A stretch of DNA of 64,000 nt, from NCBI RefSeq assembly GCF_018853465.1, contig NZ_JABBOU010000051.1, positions 1 to 64,000 of the forward strand, written 5' to 3'. Each line of letters opens with the position of its first letter. The stretch's first letter is position 1. This DNA is from Acidithiobacillus montserratensis (lineage in GTDB: Bacteria > Pseudomonadota > Gammaproteobacteria > Acidithiobacillales > Acidithiobacillaceae). The notes under the pieces were generated by a model. The model saw only the letters and a program-made list of their open reading frames with translations. It was not told the origin of the DNA and made no database searches. Below are positions 16,387 through 26,069 of the stretch, piece by piece. The translations under genes and the position numbers were made by a program.

Positions 16387-19203
16387 TCATTCCTTCTCGC
16401 CTGCCTGATAAGCAGCCAGTGGAGCATGCTGCTTTTGGGCGTAGGCCTTCAGGTATTGCATTTCCTTGTGCCACGCCTTGATTCCTTTAGCCGCAATCCA
16501 CTCCTGCTTCATCTGCTCCGGACCAGGAACTTTGAGTAAAGTCGTTGGCGTATAGGCGTGGCTCGCACTGGGAGCTAGCAATCCTGCTCCATGAGCGGTT
16601 TGATGCGCCTTATACCATGCATACCACTGAGAGTCGGGGTGCAGATAATGGCCTGAAGCTCCGGCCTCCCGTCTCAGCAAGGTATAGTTGGAGCATTTAC
16701 CCGCGTTGAATGCGACTGGTATCTGCATGGGGATCACTGGAGGCGTAGGCGAAAAATCAGGATGATCGGTCCATATTCCTGCAAATACGCTCGCATTTTG
16801 ATCCCATTGAGACATGGGTGGCAACCCGAAAATGGCTTCTGTGGTCTTGAGAATATTGACTTGAGAGTACAGGTTGGTTTCCAGATACCCCTTTTTGACC
16901 CAAGGCCCCATGGCGAGCGCAAAAGTCCGATGCGCATTGATATGATCGGCACCGGATTGCGCGTCATCTTCATTCAAAAAGACGACCATATGCTTCCATT
17001 CCGGGGTAGTTGAAAGATAGTGAATGAACTTTGCCGTCGCGAAATCATTGTTCGACAAATAATAATTAGGCGTGTAGTAGCATGGCTCGCGTCCCGCCGT
17101 GTGATCATCCGGCAGCCAAATATAAATGAAATGCGGAAATTTTGAGCCTGGGTGCGCTTTGAGCCAGTTCACCGCCTTTTTTTCCCGATAGGTGTCGAGA
17201 ATCATGCGATCCCAGCCGGGGAAACCCGTCGCCAGGTATTTTTTCATGGCGGTGGAAATGTTTCCGGCCTCCGATCTCGATACAAATTCGCCAAAGTCCT
17301 CGAATGAAATCTTGTGATCTAGGAGATCATTAAAAAGAAAGAGGCGCTCAGGATAACTGATCCACGGATTCGACCATTTGCCCAGTACGGAAAGATTTTC
17401 ATAAATGGCATAAGGATTATCCACCCCTGCGGGCATGCCACCAGTACCGGTTGCGCCTCCGGGCACCAGGGATTGCGTCCATCCAGGATTGGCCACCAAG
17501 CCCCGGCCAGAATAGTATTCCGGCCAGGTACGTTGCACGAAATCCGAATCGGATGCGGCTGTGGTCCATTGGTGCCCCTGTGCCGTGACTTCTCCATCGG
17601 CCATGAAGTTCACGAAAAGGGCATAGTGTTTCGACAGGTTATATAGATTCGGTAACTCTTTCGGACCATACAAATCCAACTGTGGATCCGCCCAAGCACC
17701 GGCAGCTTTATAGTCACCTAAATCTTCATCAAAGGTCTTGTTCTCCCGTAAGATGAACACCACGTAATGGATATGCTTACGCAGAAACCGATCTGTCTGG
17801 CTATCTGTCAAATGACGAGCAGCGCGTTGTGCGGCTGTGAAACCATCATTTTCAAGACTTTCCTCGGTCCATGCTGGAAGCGCATGATCCAGCCCGGACA
17901 AATCAATTTTTTGTACCACACCATCCATCATGTCCCCCACCCATTGATGCTCGACGTTCGGACCAGAACTCAGTCCTTTTGCGGAAACCACATAAAGATG
18001 GTTCCCGACATGTGAAATCGCCGTGGGATACCAGGCCGTGGGAATCAATCCCAAAGCTTTTCCAGTAGGGATATTGAACACGGCAACATCATTATTCCCA
18101 GCATTGGCCACATACAGATGCAAACCTACAATGGTCAGGCCATCGGGATATGTTCCGGGAGGGGCATCGGGATAAGGGCTATCATTCAAAAAGCCTTTTA
18201 CACGCAAATCGGCGACATTTACTTCCGCAATCCGATCTATATTGGCCAGCGCTACAAACACGTCTGGTGAATGGGGCAGCGCTGCCAGCGCCGTAGGATG
18301 TACACCGGCTGCCGTATTGTTGGGACCTGTCGGAGGCCCCACCCGAATATCGCCCAGGAGTTGCATCTTTTCCGGATTGACGACAGCCACCGCATTGCCT
18401 CCCCACAGGCTGACAACCAACCGCTGTCCACTATCAGCCAATGTGATGGCAAAAGGATAGGGGCCTACATTGAGATAACGTGTTTTTCCACTCTGAATAT
18501 TGATCCGCGCCAAGCTGTTGGAAAGCATGCCCGTCACATAAAGATGTTGACCATGAGGGCCAACCGCAATGGCGTCTGGATAAAACAGCCTGGGCTTATC
18601 ATTATAATGGCCTTGATATGCATAGGGATATTGTGTGTTAGGGAATGCCTGCCAACGCAAGGGATAACGCCGGATCAGCCGGGGCAGACCATGCACTAGA
18701 TGAAATGCGGCCACATCCCCAGTGTCTCCACCGGCTGCATACAAGATGCTATGTGGACCTGCCGCAAGTCCCTGGAAAAAACTCTGGTGACCAATGACAT
18801 TTTTATGAATATCAGTGGCGTCCGTAGGGTTTATCGTGGATTTTGCTGATTGTTTGTACGCGGCCATGTCAGCCATACGTTGCAAGGTATTCTGATCATA
18901 CCAGGTAATCGTTTGGGCATAGGTCGCGCCATTGGCCAGAGCGGCAACATCATGCCCAATCGGAACCACTTGGGTGACAAAATTGGGGGCACCGTTGACC
19001 GTACCCACCGGACTGACTATGCGCCCAGTAGGTAGTACATGGGTAACCCAGTCTATATTGTCCGCATTGATCTGAATGGGGTGATTAATATTAAGTGTAT
19101 TAGATGGTGGTAAAAAAGTGTGGCAAAAAGCAATTTCAGGGTTAAGCCACAATAGCGGAATAACACAAAAAAGACCGACCTTGACTCGAGACAATAAATA
19201 CAT
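16387..19203 (-). CDS. Secreted YncE-like beta-propeller / phosphoesterase fusion
   Basis: A 938-residue exported protein. Residues 1-27 form a signal peptide (hydrophobic VGLFCVIPLLWL core). A YncE/NHL-type beta-propeller follows at about 60-480 with repeated GPHGQHLYVTG and GLHLYVANAGNN-type blades, then an alkaline-phosphatase-superfamily phosphoesterase domain from about 500 (VVFILRENKTFDEDLGDY, equivalent to the MENRSFD metal/nucleophile motif) to about 860 (HMVVFLNEDDAQSGADHIN). Known relatives are annotated as bifunctional YncE/phosphoesterase proteins and act on phosphate esters outside the cytoplasm. Its place at the end of a receptor-nucleosidase operon suggests it dephosphorylates or cleaves nucleotides, which is an inference. 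AAGGG lies 9 nt before the ATG. Confidence 0.85.
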   Translation of the reverse strand: MYLLSRVKVGLFCVIPLLWLNPEIAFCHTFLPPSNTLNINHPIQINADNIDWVTHVLPTGRIVSPVGTVNGAPNFVTQVVPIGHDVAALANGATYAQTITWYDQNTLQRMADMAAYKQSAKSTINPTDATDIHKNVIGHQSFFQGLAAGPHSILYAAGGDTGDVAAFHLVHGLPRLIRRYPLRWQAFPNTQYPYAYQGHYNDKPRLFYPDAIAVGPHGQHLYVTGMLSNSLARINIQSGKTRYLNVGPYPFAITLADSGQRLVVSLWGGNAVAVVNPEKMQLLGDIRVGPPTGPNNTAAGVHPTALAALPHSPDVFVALANIDRIAEVNVADLRVKGFLNDSPYPDAPPGTYPDGLTIVGLHLYVANAGNNDVAVFNIPTGKALGLIPTAWYPTAISHVGNHLYVVSAKGLSSGPNVEHQWVGDMMDGVVQKIDLSGLDHALPAWTEESLENDGFTAAQRAARHLTDSQTDRFLRKHIHYVVFILRENKTFDEDLGDYKAAGAWADPQLDLYGPKELPNLYNLSKHYALFVNFMADGEVTAQGHQWTTAASDSDFVQRTWPEYYSGRGLVANPGWTQSLVPGGATGTGGMPAGVDNPYAIYENLSVLGKWSNPWISYPERLFLFNDLLDHKISFEDFGEFVSRSEAGNISTAMKKYLATGFPGWDRMILDTYREKKAVNWLKAHPGSKFPHFIYIWLPDDHTAGREPCYYTPNYYLSNNDFATAKFIHYLSTTPEWKHMVVFLNEDDAQSGADHINAHRTFALAMGPWVKKGYLETNLYSQVNILKTTEAIFGLPPMSQWDQNASVFAGIWTDHPDFSPTPPVIPMQIPVAFNAGKCSNYTLLRREAGASGHYLHPDSQWYAWYKAHQTAHGAGLLAPSASHAYTPTTLLKVPGPEQMKQEWIAAKGIKAWHKEMQYLKAYAQKQHAPLAAYQAGEKE

Positions 19204-19277
19204 AAAATAACCCTTGCGTATTTAACTACAGAAGAAACTTAAAAGGGATTAGAAGAGTGCTGTTATTGACATAATCG

Positions 19278-20330
19278 TCAGCGCAGCACACCATATTTTT
19301 TAGTCCATTGAGAGACATATCCAGGAGGCTTCATGGAGCTCAAAAATATTTCACCAGACCAAGGATCATAAAAACCTCCAGAAAAAGTGTTAAAATCTTT
19401 ATTATTATGATCACGGGATATCATCTGTATCATCTTTAACGCAATAAGGTTAGACCTTTTCTGAGCATATTCGGAACACAAATGAAAGTAGTTATTTATC
19501 ACAGTGGGAACATTCATTGCGGCGTCAGAAATAGTATGAATCTCTATAAAATTAGTCTTATTCAATGTCGAGACCAGTGCAATAGGATAATTACCAGCCT
19601 CATCATCTTCATGGAATATATTGGTACTATTAGTAATTTGCTTAATATTACGAAGCCAAGCCGCTCCAGATCCTTGCGTCCCATAAACTAAAATCCATGG
19701 CCTACGTCCAGCAGGTGCAGACAAAATATTAGCAGGGGTAAATCGAGCAACTTTTTTTGCTGCCAACTCGGCAAGCTTAACCAGCTTCGGAGCTGCATAT
19801 ATGTACTCAGGATTAGGGTTGCCTTTTTTATACCCCTCTTTGTCCGTGACTAATGAGCTAAATTGACCAGGAACAATTTTTCCCAGACTATTAGTCATAT
19901 AATTGCTAAAATTAACAACTCGGGCTCCAATGACTACATCACCCATCGATAAGTCTGGCAAATGTGATCCTGCAGTGCCGGGATCAATTACAAAACCAGG
20001 ATGGAAAATCGTTTCCAGTAAATACGTATCAATGGCTGTAAGACTAAAACTACCAATGGGAGGAGGTGAAGAGAGAATCACAGGAACACCATAAATTGTA
20101 CCACTAGTAAATTTAAATAAACCATCCTTATAAATTTTTGGATTCTTTATTTTGCTCGCCATTTGATCATAAGTATTGGGACTTGAGGGAAGTATGATAC
20201 CGACGAGAGGGCGTGGCATAGCTAATTTAATACTATGAGAGATAGCAATTGTATCTGCCATAGAGCATGAAGAAAAAAGAAATAAGAAGACATGCCAAAA
20301 AGTATAAAAATAACTTACCTTAGTATTCAC
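19278..20330 (-). CDS. Exported nucleoside phosphorylase/nucleosidase-like protein
   Basis: This 350-residue protein begins at a GTG with GGAGAA 5 nt upstream; a longer TTG-initiated form is open but lacks a ribosome site. The N-terminus is a hydrophobic export signal ending either at a lipobox-like FSSC or at a SMA cleavage site. The mature part has the PNP/UDP/MTAN fold signatures: VIDPGTAGSHLPDLSMGDVV, LVYGTQGSGAAW and a C-terminal EIHTISDAAM. The usual catalytic EMES-type segment is diverged (EDDEAGNYPIALV). It would split the N-glycosidic bond of nucleosides in the periplasm or at the cell surface. It lies 74 bp before the phosphoesterase gene and 85 bp after the TonB receptor gene in the same direction. 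Confidence 0.75.
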   Translation of the reverse strand: MNTKVSYFYTFWHVFLFLFSSCSMADTIAISHSIKLAMPRPLVGIILPSSPNTYDQMASKIKNPKIYKDGLFKFTSGTIYGVPVILSSPPPIGSFSLTAIDTYLLETIFHPGFVIDPGTAGSHLPDLSMGDVVIGARVVNFSNYMTNSLGKIVPGQFSSLVTDKEGYKKGNPNPEYIYAAPKLVKLAELAAKKVARFTPANILSAPAGRRPWILVYGTQGSGAAWLRNIKQITNSTNIFHEDDEAGNYPIALVSTLNKTNFIEIHTISDAAMNVPTVINNYFHLCSEYAQKRSNLIALKMIQMISRDHNNKDFNTFSGGFYDPWSGEIFLSSMKPPGYVSQWTKKYGVLR

Positions 20331-20415
20331 TATTTTCTCCAGGTGTAACAGGCACAAAAACAGTAAAACAGCAAGGTAATGTGCCTGCAAATAAGTTCAG
20401 CTCACAAATCTATAA

Positions 20416-22767
20416 TCACTCAAAGCGAAGGCTTACATTACTCCCAACAAAGACAGGCGCCCCTGCCTGACCCTGTAAATAAGAAAATGGCTTACTCATT
20501 TGTTCCGCATATACTAGATAATTGTTATTTAGAATATTATCTGCATATAAACTGAGCCTCAAGGATTTCACATAGGCAGAATTAATAGGCATTTCATAAG
20601 ACACATTAAAATCTAATGTATCATAGGATGGCAAGGTCAAACCGATTGTCTGGCCTTTGTTAGTTGCCATATATTGTCGACCAACAAAATGACCAGTCAG
20701 CGCAGCATACAAACCATTATGCTCATAACGAATGCCTGCAGTAGCCGTATAGGTCGGTACATATGGGCGGTATTCCCCAGGATATGACGTTCCGTTTGTT
20801 CCAACTGAAAGCGTTGTATATTTTGCACTCGTGTAATTATAAGAACCAAATAGCGATACATTATCTTTAACTGGTACGTCCAAACCTAAGGTCACCCCCT
20901 GGTATAAAGCCGCTCCATTATTGTACTCAAATGTCTGGCCAGTGGCAGAGTCATAATACTCACTAAATATGTTGCTGAAATTCCGCCGGAAAAATGAAAG
21001 GTTAGTGGAGAGCAAACTACTCTTATATCTTATTCCAGCATCATAACTTATATCGCCTTCTGGCTGGACGGTAATGGCTGCGGGCGTCGATGATACGCCA
21101 ATAGCGGAGTAATAAGCACTAATATTTGGCACCTTATTGGTTTTACCAACACTGAAATACAAATTTACATCATGAACCGGAGTATATGAGAAACCTAATG
21201 AAGGCTCCAAGAAATAATAGGTATTATCAACATGGCCGCCATACGCATAATAGTATCCGGTTACATCATCACAACCAGTTGAAACTATATTATATTTTAC
21301 GCCCGGATATATATGTAGCTTGCCATTTAAAAGATCTATATTATCCTGTAAATAAACATAATTATAATTTCTAGTATCATGCTCATTCCAAGCATTATTA
21401 TATCCGTCAATGTTTGGCACTGGGCTACTCCCATACCAGTACTCAGCACTATGATCTTGACTGTAATCCACCATAGCACCCAATTCAACGGTATTATGAG
21501 GCGCAAAAAATGTTAGTGATGGAATAAATCCAACACTTTGAATGTCATCAATATAGTTATGATATTGTGTTCCATTAACAGCTGAGCCAAATTCAGCGAC
21601 TGGATCATAACTATTGTTGGTAGAAGGAGGCGCAGCATAGGGCTCTAAATTTGTTCCAACTGGAAAACCTTGATAAATAGCATAACCATAATAGTTTTTA
21701 TCATAGTATTCAGAATTGGTGAATGATGTTCTATTAGCTGCCTGCTGCTGGATAAATACTTTTGTTTTAGCCATCATATATTGATTTAACAAACTCTTCC
21801 ATGACAGGATCACATTTAAGGCATGGGTATTTGTAGCACTATATGCCACTCCTAAAGGAGCCTGATAGGCCCTGTTTCCCGCCAAAAGTGCCAAAGGCAC
21901 CAACGATGGTTGTCGGGCCTGTTCTACGTTATAAACAGCAACAAGCTTAAGCTGTGACAACCCATTATTATAAGGTTGTACAATAGCAGCGTAATAGGAA
22001 TTAATATCCGCATATACATTGTTCATAAAGCTTGGGGCGTGCGTGTATGAATACTTAAAGAGCATCTCAGTACTGGTACCCGGTAAAGCCCCACTATTAA
22101 CTGAGAAGCCAGTTGTGTAATTTCCACCCCTGTACCCGTATTTACCACCTGAAGCATTAAGATCTACATAAAACTTTGACGACGGCAAAGCCGGTTCATA
22201 TGATATAGTTCCTCCCAATGAATTGATTCCATTCTGAGAAGGCTGATTAGCTCCACTGAAAACCTTGACAGTAGATATCTGGCCCATAGTCAAGGGCGTA
22301 TATGCATGGTCGTCACCAGTTCCACCAGCTCCACCGCGAAACGTATTGATAATAGGAACCCCATCAAAATTTGAGGCCATTTGGCTACTGGTAAATCCCT
22401 GATAGGTAAATTCGTTATCTGTGGCTGAAAGATTGCCAGGCCCTTGTGAGATTACATTCATTCCTGGAACATGTTTAAGTACCGATTGGAAATTTTGGGC
22501 TGGAGACGCGTGAGTGACAGTTTTCTTATTTACGGAAGTTACGGCCTTTTCAGGTGGGGCAACTTTTTTGACAGCACCAATATCGGTCACAGCCGATGTG
22601 CTTTGACTAGCAGGCACTACAGATCCATCGCTGGCATGAGCCAAACTTGCAAACACACTTAACGCGGCCAAGACGGAGGTAGATAAAATTTTCGGCCCTA
22701 GAACGGGTCGTAAACTAGATCTTTTTAATACAGAAAAGATTGGCTCAACATTACATTTAGTTTTCAT
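20416..22767 (-). CDS. TonB-dependent outer-membrane receptor 1
   Basis: A 783-residue outer-membrane active transporter. A long signal peptide (ending SLAHA near residue 45) precedes a plug domain (QSVLKHVPGMNVISQG, YQGFTSSQMASNFDGVPI, INSLGGTISYEP) and a 22-strand beta-barrel rich in Tyr, Asn and Gly. The chain ends SLRFE, so the customary terminal aromatic residue is penultimate. There is no N-terminal signalling (STN) domain. The ATG has GGAGAA 8 nt upstream. It heads an operon with a secreted nucleosidase and phosphoesterase, which points to a nucleobase or nucleoside substrate; this is an inference from context. Confidence 0.92.
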   Translation of the reverse strand: MKTKCNVEPIFSVLKRSSLRPVLGPKILSTSVLAALSVFASLAHASDGSVVPASQSTSAVTDIGAVKKVAPPEKAVTSVNKKTVTHASPAQNFQSVLKHVPGMNVISQGPGNLSATDNEFTYQGFTSSQMASNFDGVPIINTFRGGAGGTGDDHAYTPLTMGQISTVKVFSGANQPSQNGINSLGGTISYEPALPSSKFYVDLNASGGKYGYRGGNYTTGFSVNSGALPGTSTEMLFKYSYTHAPSFMNNVYADINSYYAAIVQPYNNGLSQLKLVAVYNVEQARQPSLVPLALLAGNRAYQAPLGVAYSATNTHALNVILSWKSLLNQYMMAKTKVFIQQQAANRTSFTNSEYYDKNYYGYAIYQGFPVGTNLEPYAAPPSTNNSYDPVAEFGSAVNGTQYHNYIDDIQSVGFIPSLTFFAPHNTVELGAMVDYSQDHSAEYWYGSSPVPNIDGYNNAWNEHDTRNYNYVYLQDNIDLLNGKLHIYPGVKYNIVSTGCDDVTGYYYAYGGHVDNTYYFLEPSLGFSYTPVHDVNLYFSVGKTNKVPNISAYYSAIGVSSTPAAITVQPEGDISYDAGIRYKSSLLSTNLSFFRRNFSNIFSEYYDSATGQTFEYNNGAALYQGVTLGLDVPVKDNVSLFGSYNYTSAKYTTLSVGTNGTSYPGEYRPYVPTYTATAGIRYEHNGLYAALTGHFVGRQYMATNKGQTIGLTLPSYDTLDFNVSYEMPINSAYVKSLRLSLYADNILNNNYLVYAEQMSKPFSYLQGQAGAPVFVGSNVSLRFE

Positions 22768-22784
22768 TGGTATATTCTCCCTCT

Positions 22785-22814
22785 ATAATAAAAAATAAAG
22801 TAAAACTTATTCAA
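22785..22814 (-). promoter_or_regulatory. Promoter candidate for TonB receptor 1 operon
   Basis: On the minus strand TTGAAT (22814-22809), an 18-bp spacer and TATTAT (22790-22785) lie about 18 bp before the receptor ATG. Matches to sigma-70 consensus are partial; no experimental support. Confidence 0.4.
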
Positions 22815-22874
22815 ACCATCACGAATAACGACTTGAATACCAGATATAACTCACCATCAGAGCTCTCTATAAAA

Positions 22875-22963
22875 ATCATGTCGCACCATAAATCGCCCCC
22901 GTTTACAATAAATGTCATTTGGGTGAATATTATCATGTCGCTGTTCACAATAAAGACCATTTT
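22875..22963. repeat. Imperfect direct repeats in the receptor 1 - udp gap
   Basis: The 500-bp gap 22768-23267 has no convincing gene. Within it ATCATGTCGC occurs at 22875-22884 and 22932-22941, and each copy is followed by a related block, GTTTACAATAAATGTCATTT (22901-22920) and GTTCACAATAAAGACCATTT (22943-22962). The paired arrangement resembles a duplicated operator upstream of the receptor operon. Apart from the promoter candidate and these repeats, the rest of the gap shows no structure that I can name. Confidence 0.4.
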
Positions 22964-23267
22964 AAGGCTTACTGGTCTTGACAAGGATAAACAACGTGTG
23001 CAAGGCCAAGCTTAATGATATAAAACCATGGCAACCCTGTCTTTGCTATTATCTAAGTTATTCGTGCAATATAAAAGTGTCATTTACGCATCGCCATACA
23101 TCAAAAAAGGCAACGCTTAACCAATAGAAAAAATTAGTCATGAAATCCAAGCTTGATTATTTAGAAAAATATGTCTACCAATTGAAAAACTGTTCGATGC
23201 GGAGAATCATCAGCACGACTTGAACAAAATTACAGCCTAGGGAAAACTGATGCACTGAAACAAGTAT

Positions 23268-24056
23268 TTATATATATTCGTTATGAAGACGAACCATTAC
23301 GCGCGCAACGAGCGCGAGACGCTCTATTACCTGGGCGTAAACATCCTGCTGAACAGATTCCCCTTCAGTGCGTAGAGCGATGACACCACACAATGAGGCA
23401 GCGTGCATACCTATAGTACGCGCAATGGTAAACAGCGCTGAACTTTCCATCTCAAAATTCAACACGCCCAAACGTCTCCACTCCTCCAAGCTACCTTGAA
23501 ATCGTCTGGGCACAAAGCCAGAGAAAGAGTCATATCTTTCTTGACCTGGCCAAAAGCTATCTGATGAACAGCAAATACCAGTATGATAAGAAATACTTTG
23601 TAATCTTGAAGAATCAACCAGTTTCTGAGTAAGTATTAATGAGGGGACTGCTGGATACTCTATCGGTGCATAGTGCCCCGAAGTACCCTCCAATCTTACT
23701 GCGCCCTCGCTGATAATTAAATCCCCCAAACGCACATGAGGTTGAATTGCACCAGTGGTACCCAAGCGCAAGAAATGGGTAATACCTAGCCTGGCTAGTT
23801 CTTCAACAGCAATTCCAGTAGAAGGAGCTCCTATCCCGGTGGACATAACAAGTACTGGGATACTGTCCACATACCCCAATACCGAACGATATTCTCGATG
23901 CTGTGTGAGTACACTTGAATTATCCAGGTACTTCGAAATAGGCTCTACACGACCAGGATCACCAGGTAAAAAAGCATATTTGGCACCGCACAACATCTGT
24001 TTTGATAACCCAATATGATATTGAATAGCTTTCATATCCGCTGTGGTACCAGTCAT
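23268..24056 (-). CDS. udp: Uridine phosphorylase
   Basis: Uridine phosphorylase converts uridine and phosphate to uracil and ribose-1-phosphate in the cytoplasm. The 262-residue protein has the phosphate-binding start KYAFLPGDPGRVEPI, the GTTGAIQPHVRLGDLIISE segment and the catalytic-pocket FEMESSALFTIA motif typical of Udp. AAAGGACT precedes the ATG. A gap of about 190 bp separates it from cdd, so it may have its own promoter. It feeds uracil into the reductive pathway encoded just upstream on the same strand. Confidence 0.9.
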   Translation of the reverse strand: MTGTTADMKAIQYHIGLSKQMLCGAKYAFLPGDPGRVEPISKYLDNSSVLTQHREYRSVLGYVDSIPVLVMSTGIGAPSTGIAVEELARLGITHFLRLGTTGAIQPHVRLGDLIISEGAVRLEGTSGHYAPIEYPAVPSLILTQKLVDSSRLQSISYHTGICCSSDSFWPGQERYDSFSGFVPRRFQGSLEEWRRLGVLNFEMESSALFTIARTIGMHAASLCGVIALRTEGESVQQDVYAQVIERLALVARVMVRLHNEYI

Positions 24057-24246
24057 AGTCCTTTCTCCAAGTTAACCAAATTATCCACTAAACGACTGGT
24101 GTCATACTCATCCTATTAAAGACAAATAATATTAACCATCATTAATACGCTTGTAAGAATATATAAATTAAAGCACATATGAAGCCAGTTCAGGGTTTTG
24201 TTGATTGACTAACCACTTAATTTATCAACATTTATATTACAAAGTA

Positions 24247-24693
24247 TCATAAACGAATTCCTTCTAAATCCGCTGCACCAAAATGATGTGGAAGCAAATC
24301 ACGAAAAAGCAAGGCATCAGGTCTTCCGTCGTCAACGGATGTGTAAACCCACATATCGTCATCTGCGAACTCATTGAGGCGTTGACGACAATTTCCACAT
24401 GGCCAAGCGGGCACGCGCCCTTTGCATGACACATAACACGCAAGAATCCTCTGAGGCCCCATAGTCGTCACCATTTGTCCGATGGCCACCGCCTCTGCAC
24501 ATAATCCTGAAGGATATGCTGCATTTTCAATATTACACCCACTAAAAATGTGACCACTTGCTGTTAATATCGCAGCTCCTACAGAAAAGCGAGAATAGGG
24601 AGCATAAGCATTGCGCAAAGCATCCTCGGCAGATCTTCTTAGTTGAGCAATGGTCGCGTCGGAGACTGCAAATTTTGTGTCGGCTCTTTTCAT
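24247..24693 (-). CDS. cdd: Cytidine deaminase
   Basis: This 148-residue zinc enzyme deaminates cytidine or deoxycytidine to the uridine form. The zinc and catalytic motifs are complete: SGLCAEAVA (Cys and Glu) and WPCGNCRQ (two Cys), with the substrate-contacting GCNIENAAYP ahead of them. The start ATG at 24693 overlaps the stop of the NCS1 permease gene as TAATG, so the frame open further upstream is not used. It is the last gene of the operon running from the ureidopropionase gene. Confidence 0.93.
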   Translation of the reverse strand: MKRADTKFAVSDATIAQLRRSAEDALRNAYAPYSRFSVGAAILTASGHIFSGCNIENAAYPSGLCAEAVAIGQMVTTMGPQRILACYVSCKGRVPAWPCGNCRQRLNEFADDDMWVYTSVDDGRPDALLFRDLLPHHFGAADLEGIRL

Positions 24694-26069
24694 TAAGCCA
24701 ATCCCCTCTGTCTTTGTCGATGTTCTAAAATATTTAAGCCCATATAGTAGATCGCTCCAGTAATCAGCGCTGATGAAACCTGCCACGGAATATAATAAAA
24801 AATATAACTAAAGATATGAATTTTAATTTGCGCCAGTAAAATTCCAAAAATCAACATACTTATAGCCCATGGCGCTGGCCAGGAAATATTTTCTTGCCAT
24901 CTTCTGGCAGGTTGATAAAAAAGGCTAATATTCTCTGTATAACGTCGATAATAAAACCAGTCAATAATGAGAATAAAAGTAAATGGAAACAGGAATGATC
25001 CCAACAAAGAAAGAAACCCTTCGATATAATTCAGGATACCGACTATCGCTAGAAAAGTTGCAAAGACTCCCAAAATAACCACTATCACAGGCTGCATCAA
25101 GTGTCCTGGTTTATTGGCAGTATTCACAACTGCGAGTAATTTAGTAACCGCAGGATACAAATTCATGGCGTTAGTATGCGCAATAGCCAGTATGACACCT
25201 ATCGCCGATACCTCTCCCCAAAATGGTAGATCTTTTCCCAATAAAGCGATATTCCAGTCCCCTGTCATTTGCAGTGCTATCAATCCTAGTATTCCCATGA
25301 GCAAAACGGCTGTCATAACTCCTGTTGCTGGCGCGAATGCATAAATGGCTTGCCGAAATATGTTCTCGCTCTCTTGTGTAGGTGAACAGAATCTGGTCAC
25401 CGTCGGAAAATCATAAGCCCATGCCAAAAGGCTAAAACTCAATACAAGATCTATATCTTTACCCCAATGTACAGGCTCAGAGGCAATCGGCATTGAAAAT
25501 GGATGCTGAGTAAACAAGTAATAGGCCAGGATCATATAGCACATAATGAAAATTAATGCCGTATATTTATAAAATTTTTCGAGTAACTCCATACCAAAAA
25601 AAACAAGAAAAATTTGTAATGCGCCCAGAAGAATGTACCAAAGGATACCGTATCCGGGGAAAAGCGTTTCCAATATTTTCCCACCCACATCCGTGTTCAA
25701 CCCAAACCAACCAGCACCCACAATCGTGTACATGAGCGCTAGCACCGTTGCCCCTCCGATTCCGAATGTACGCCTGGCCATAATCATGGAAATAACCGGC
25801 ACCTGGCGTCCCATATGCGCCATTAATACGGCGGGGATCAAACCAATAAATAGTGCCAGAATTACAATCCAAACAAAATTCCTCAAGCCAATGCCATTGA
25901 GTAGCAACCCAATAACCGGCGTGGTCGCAGACGCAGAAGCCAATGCCCAGATAAGAAAAAGCATACCTGGTCGCATGGTACGCGCTGAATCTGGAACCGG
26001 AGCTACCCCCAAAGTTTCAACTTTATGGCTTTCTGTCTCTCCAGCCACTGCGTTAGTTGTTTTATTCAT
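24693..26069 (-). CDS. NCS1-family nucleobase permease (A)
   Basis: A 458-residue inner-membrane transporter with about twelve hydrophobic helices. It has NCS1 features such as RRTFGIGGATVLALMYTIVGAGWFGLNTDVGG near residue 100 and YDFPTVTRF in helix 6. NCS1 proteins import cytosine, uracil, hydantoins or purines with H+ or Na+. The ATG at 26069 overlaps the preceding permease gene by 8 bp; an upstream-extended frame would lie inside that gene. It resembles the CodB/PucI group less strongly than its neighbour resembles Mhp1. Substrate is probably a pyrimidine base or nucleoside, judging by the adjacent cdd and udp genes. Confidence 0.85.
   Translation of the reverse strand: MNKTTNAVAGETESHKVETLGVAPVPDSARTMRPGMLFLIWALASASATTPVIGLLLNGIGLRNFVWIVILALFIGLIPAVLMAHMGRQVPVISMIMARRTFGIGGATVLALMYTIVGAGWFGLNTDVGGKILETLFPGYGILWYILLGALQIFLVFFGMELLEKFYKYTALIFIMCYMILAYYLFTQHPFSMPIASEPVHWGKDIDLVLSFSLLAWAYDFPTVTRFCSPTQESENIFRQAIYAFAPATGVMTAVLLMGILGLIALQMTGDWNIALLGKDLPFWGEVSAIGVILAIAHTNAMNLYPAVTKLLAVVNTANKPGHLMQPVIVVILGVFATFLAIVGILNYIEGFLSLLGSFLFPFTFILIIDWFYYRRYTENISLFYQPARRWQENISWPAPWAISMLIFGILLAQIKIHIFSYIFYYIPWQVSSALITGAIYYMGLNILEHRQRQRGLA

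Noticed and set aside
22767..23015. An 82-codon rightward reading frame in the gap between TonB receptor 1 and udp
   Set aside because: It begins on the receptor start codon region, has no ribosome site, no recognisable motif and the composition of intergenic DNA; it also spans the direct repeats.
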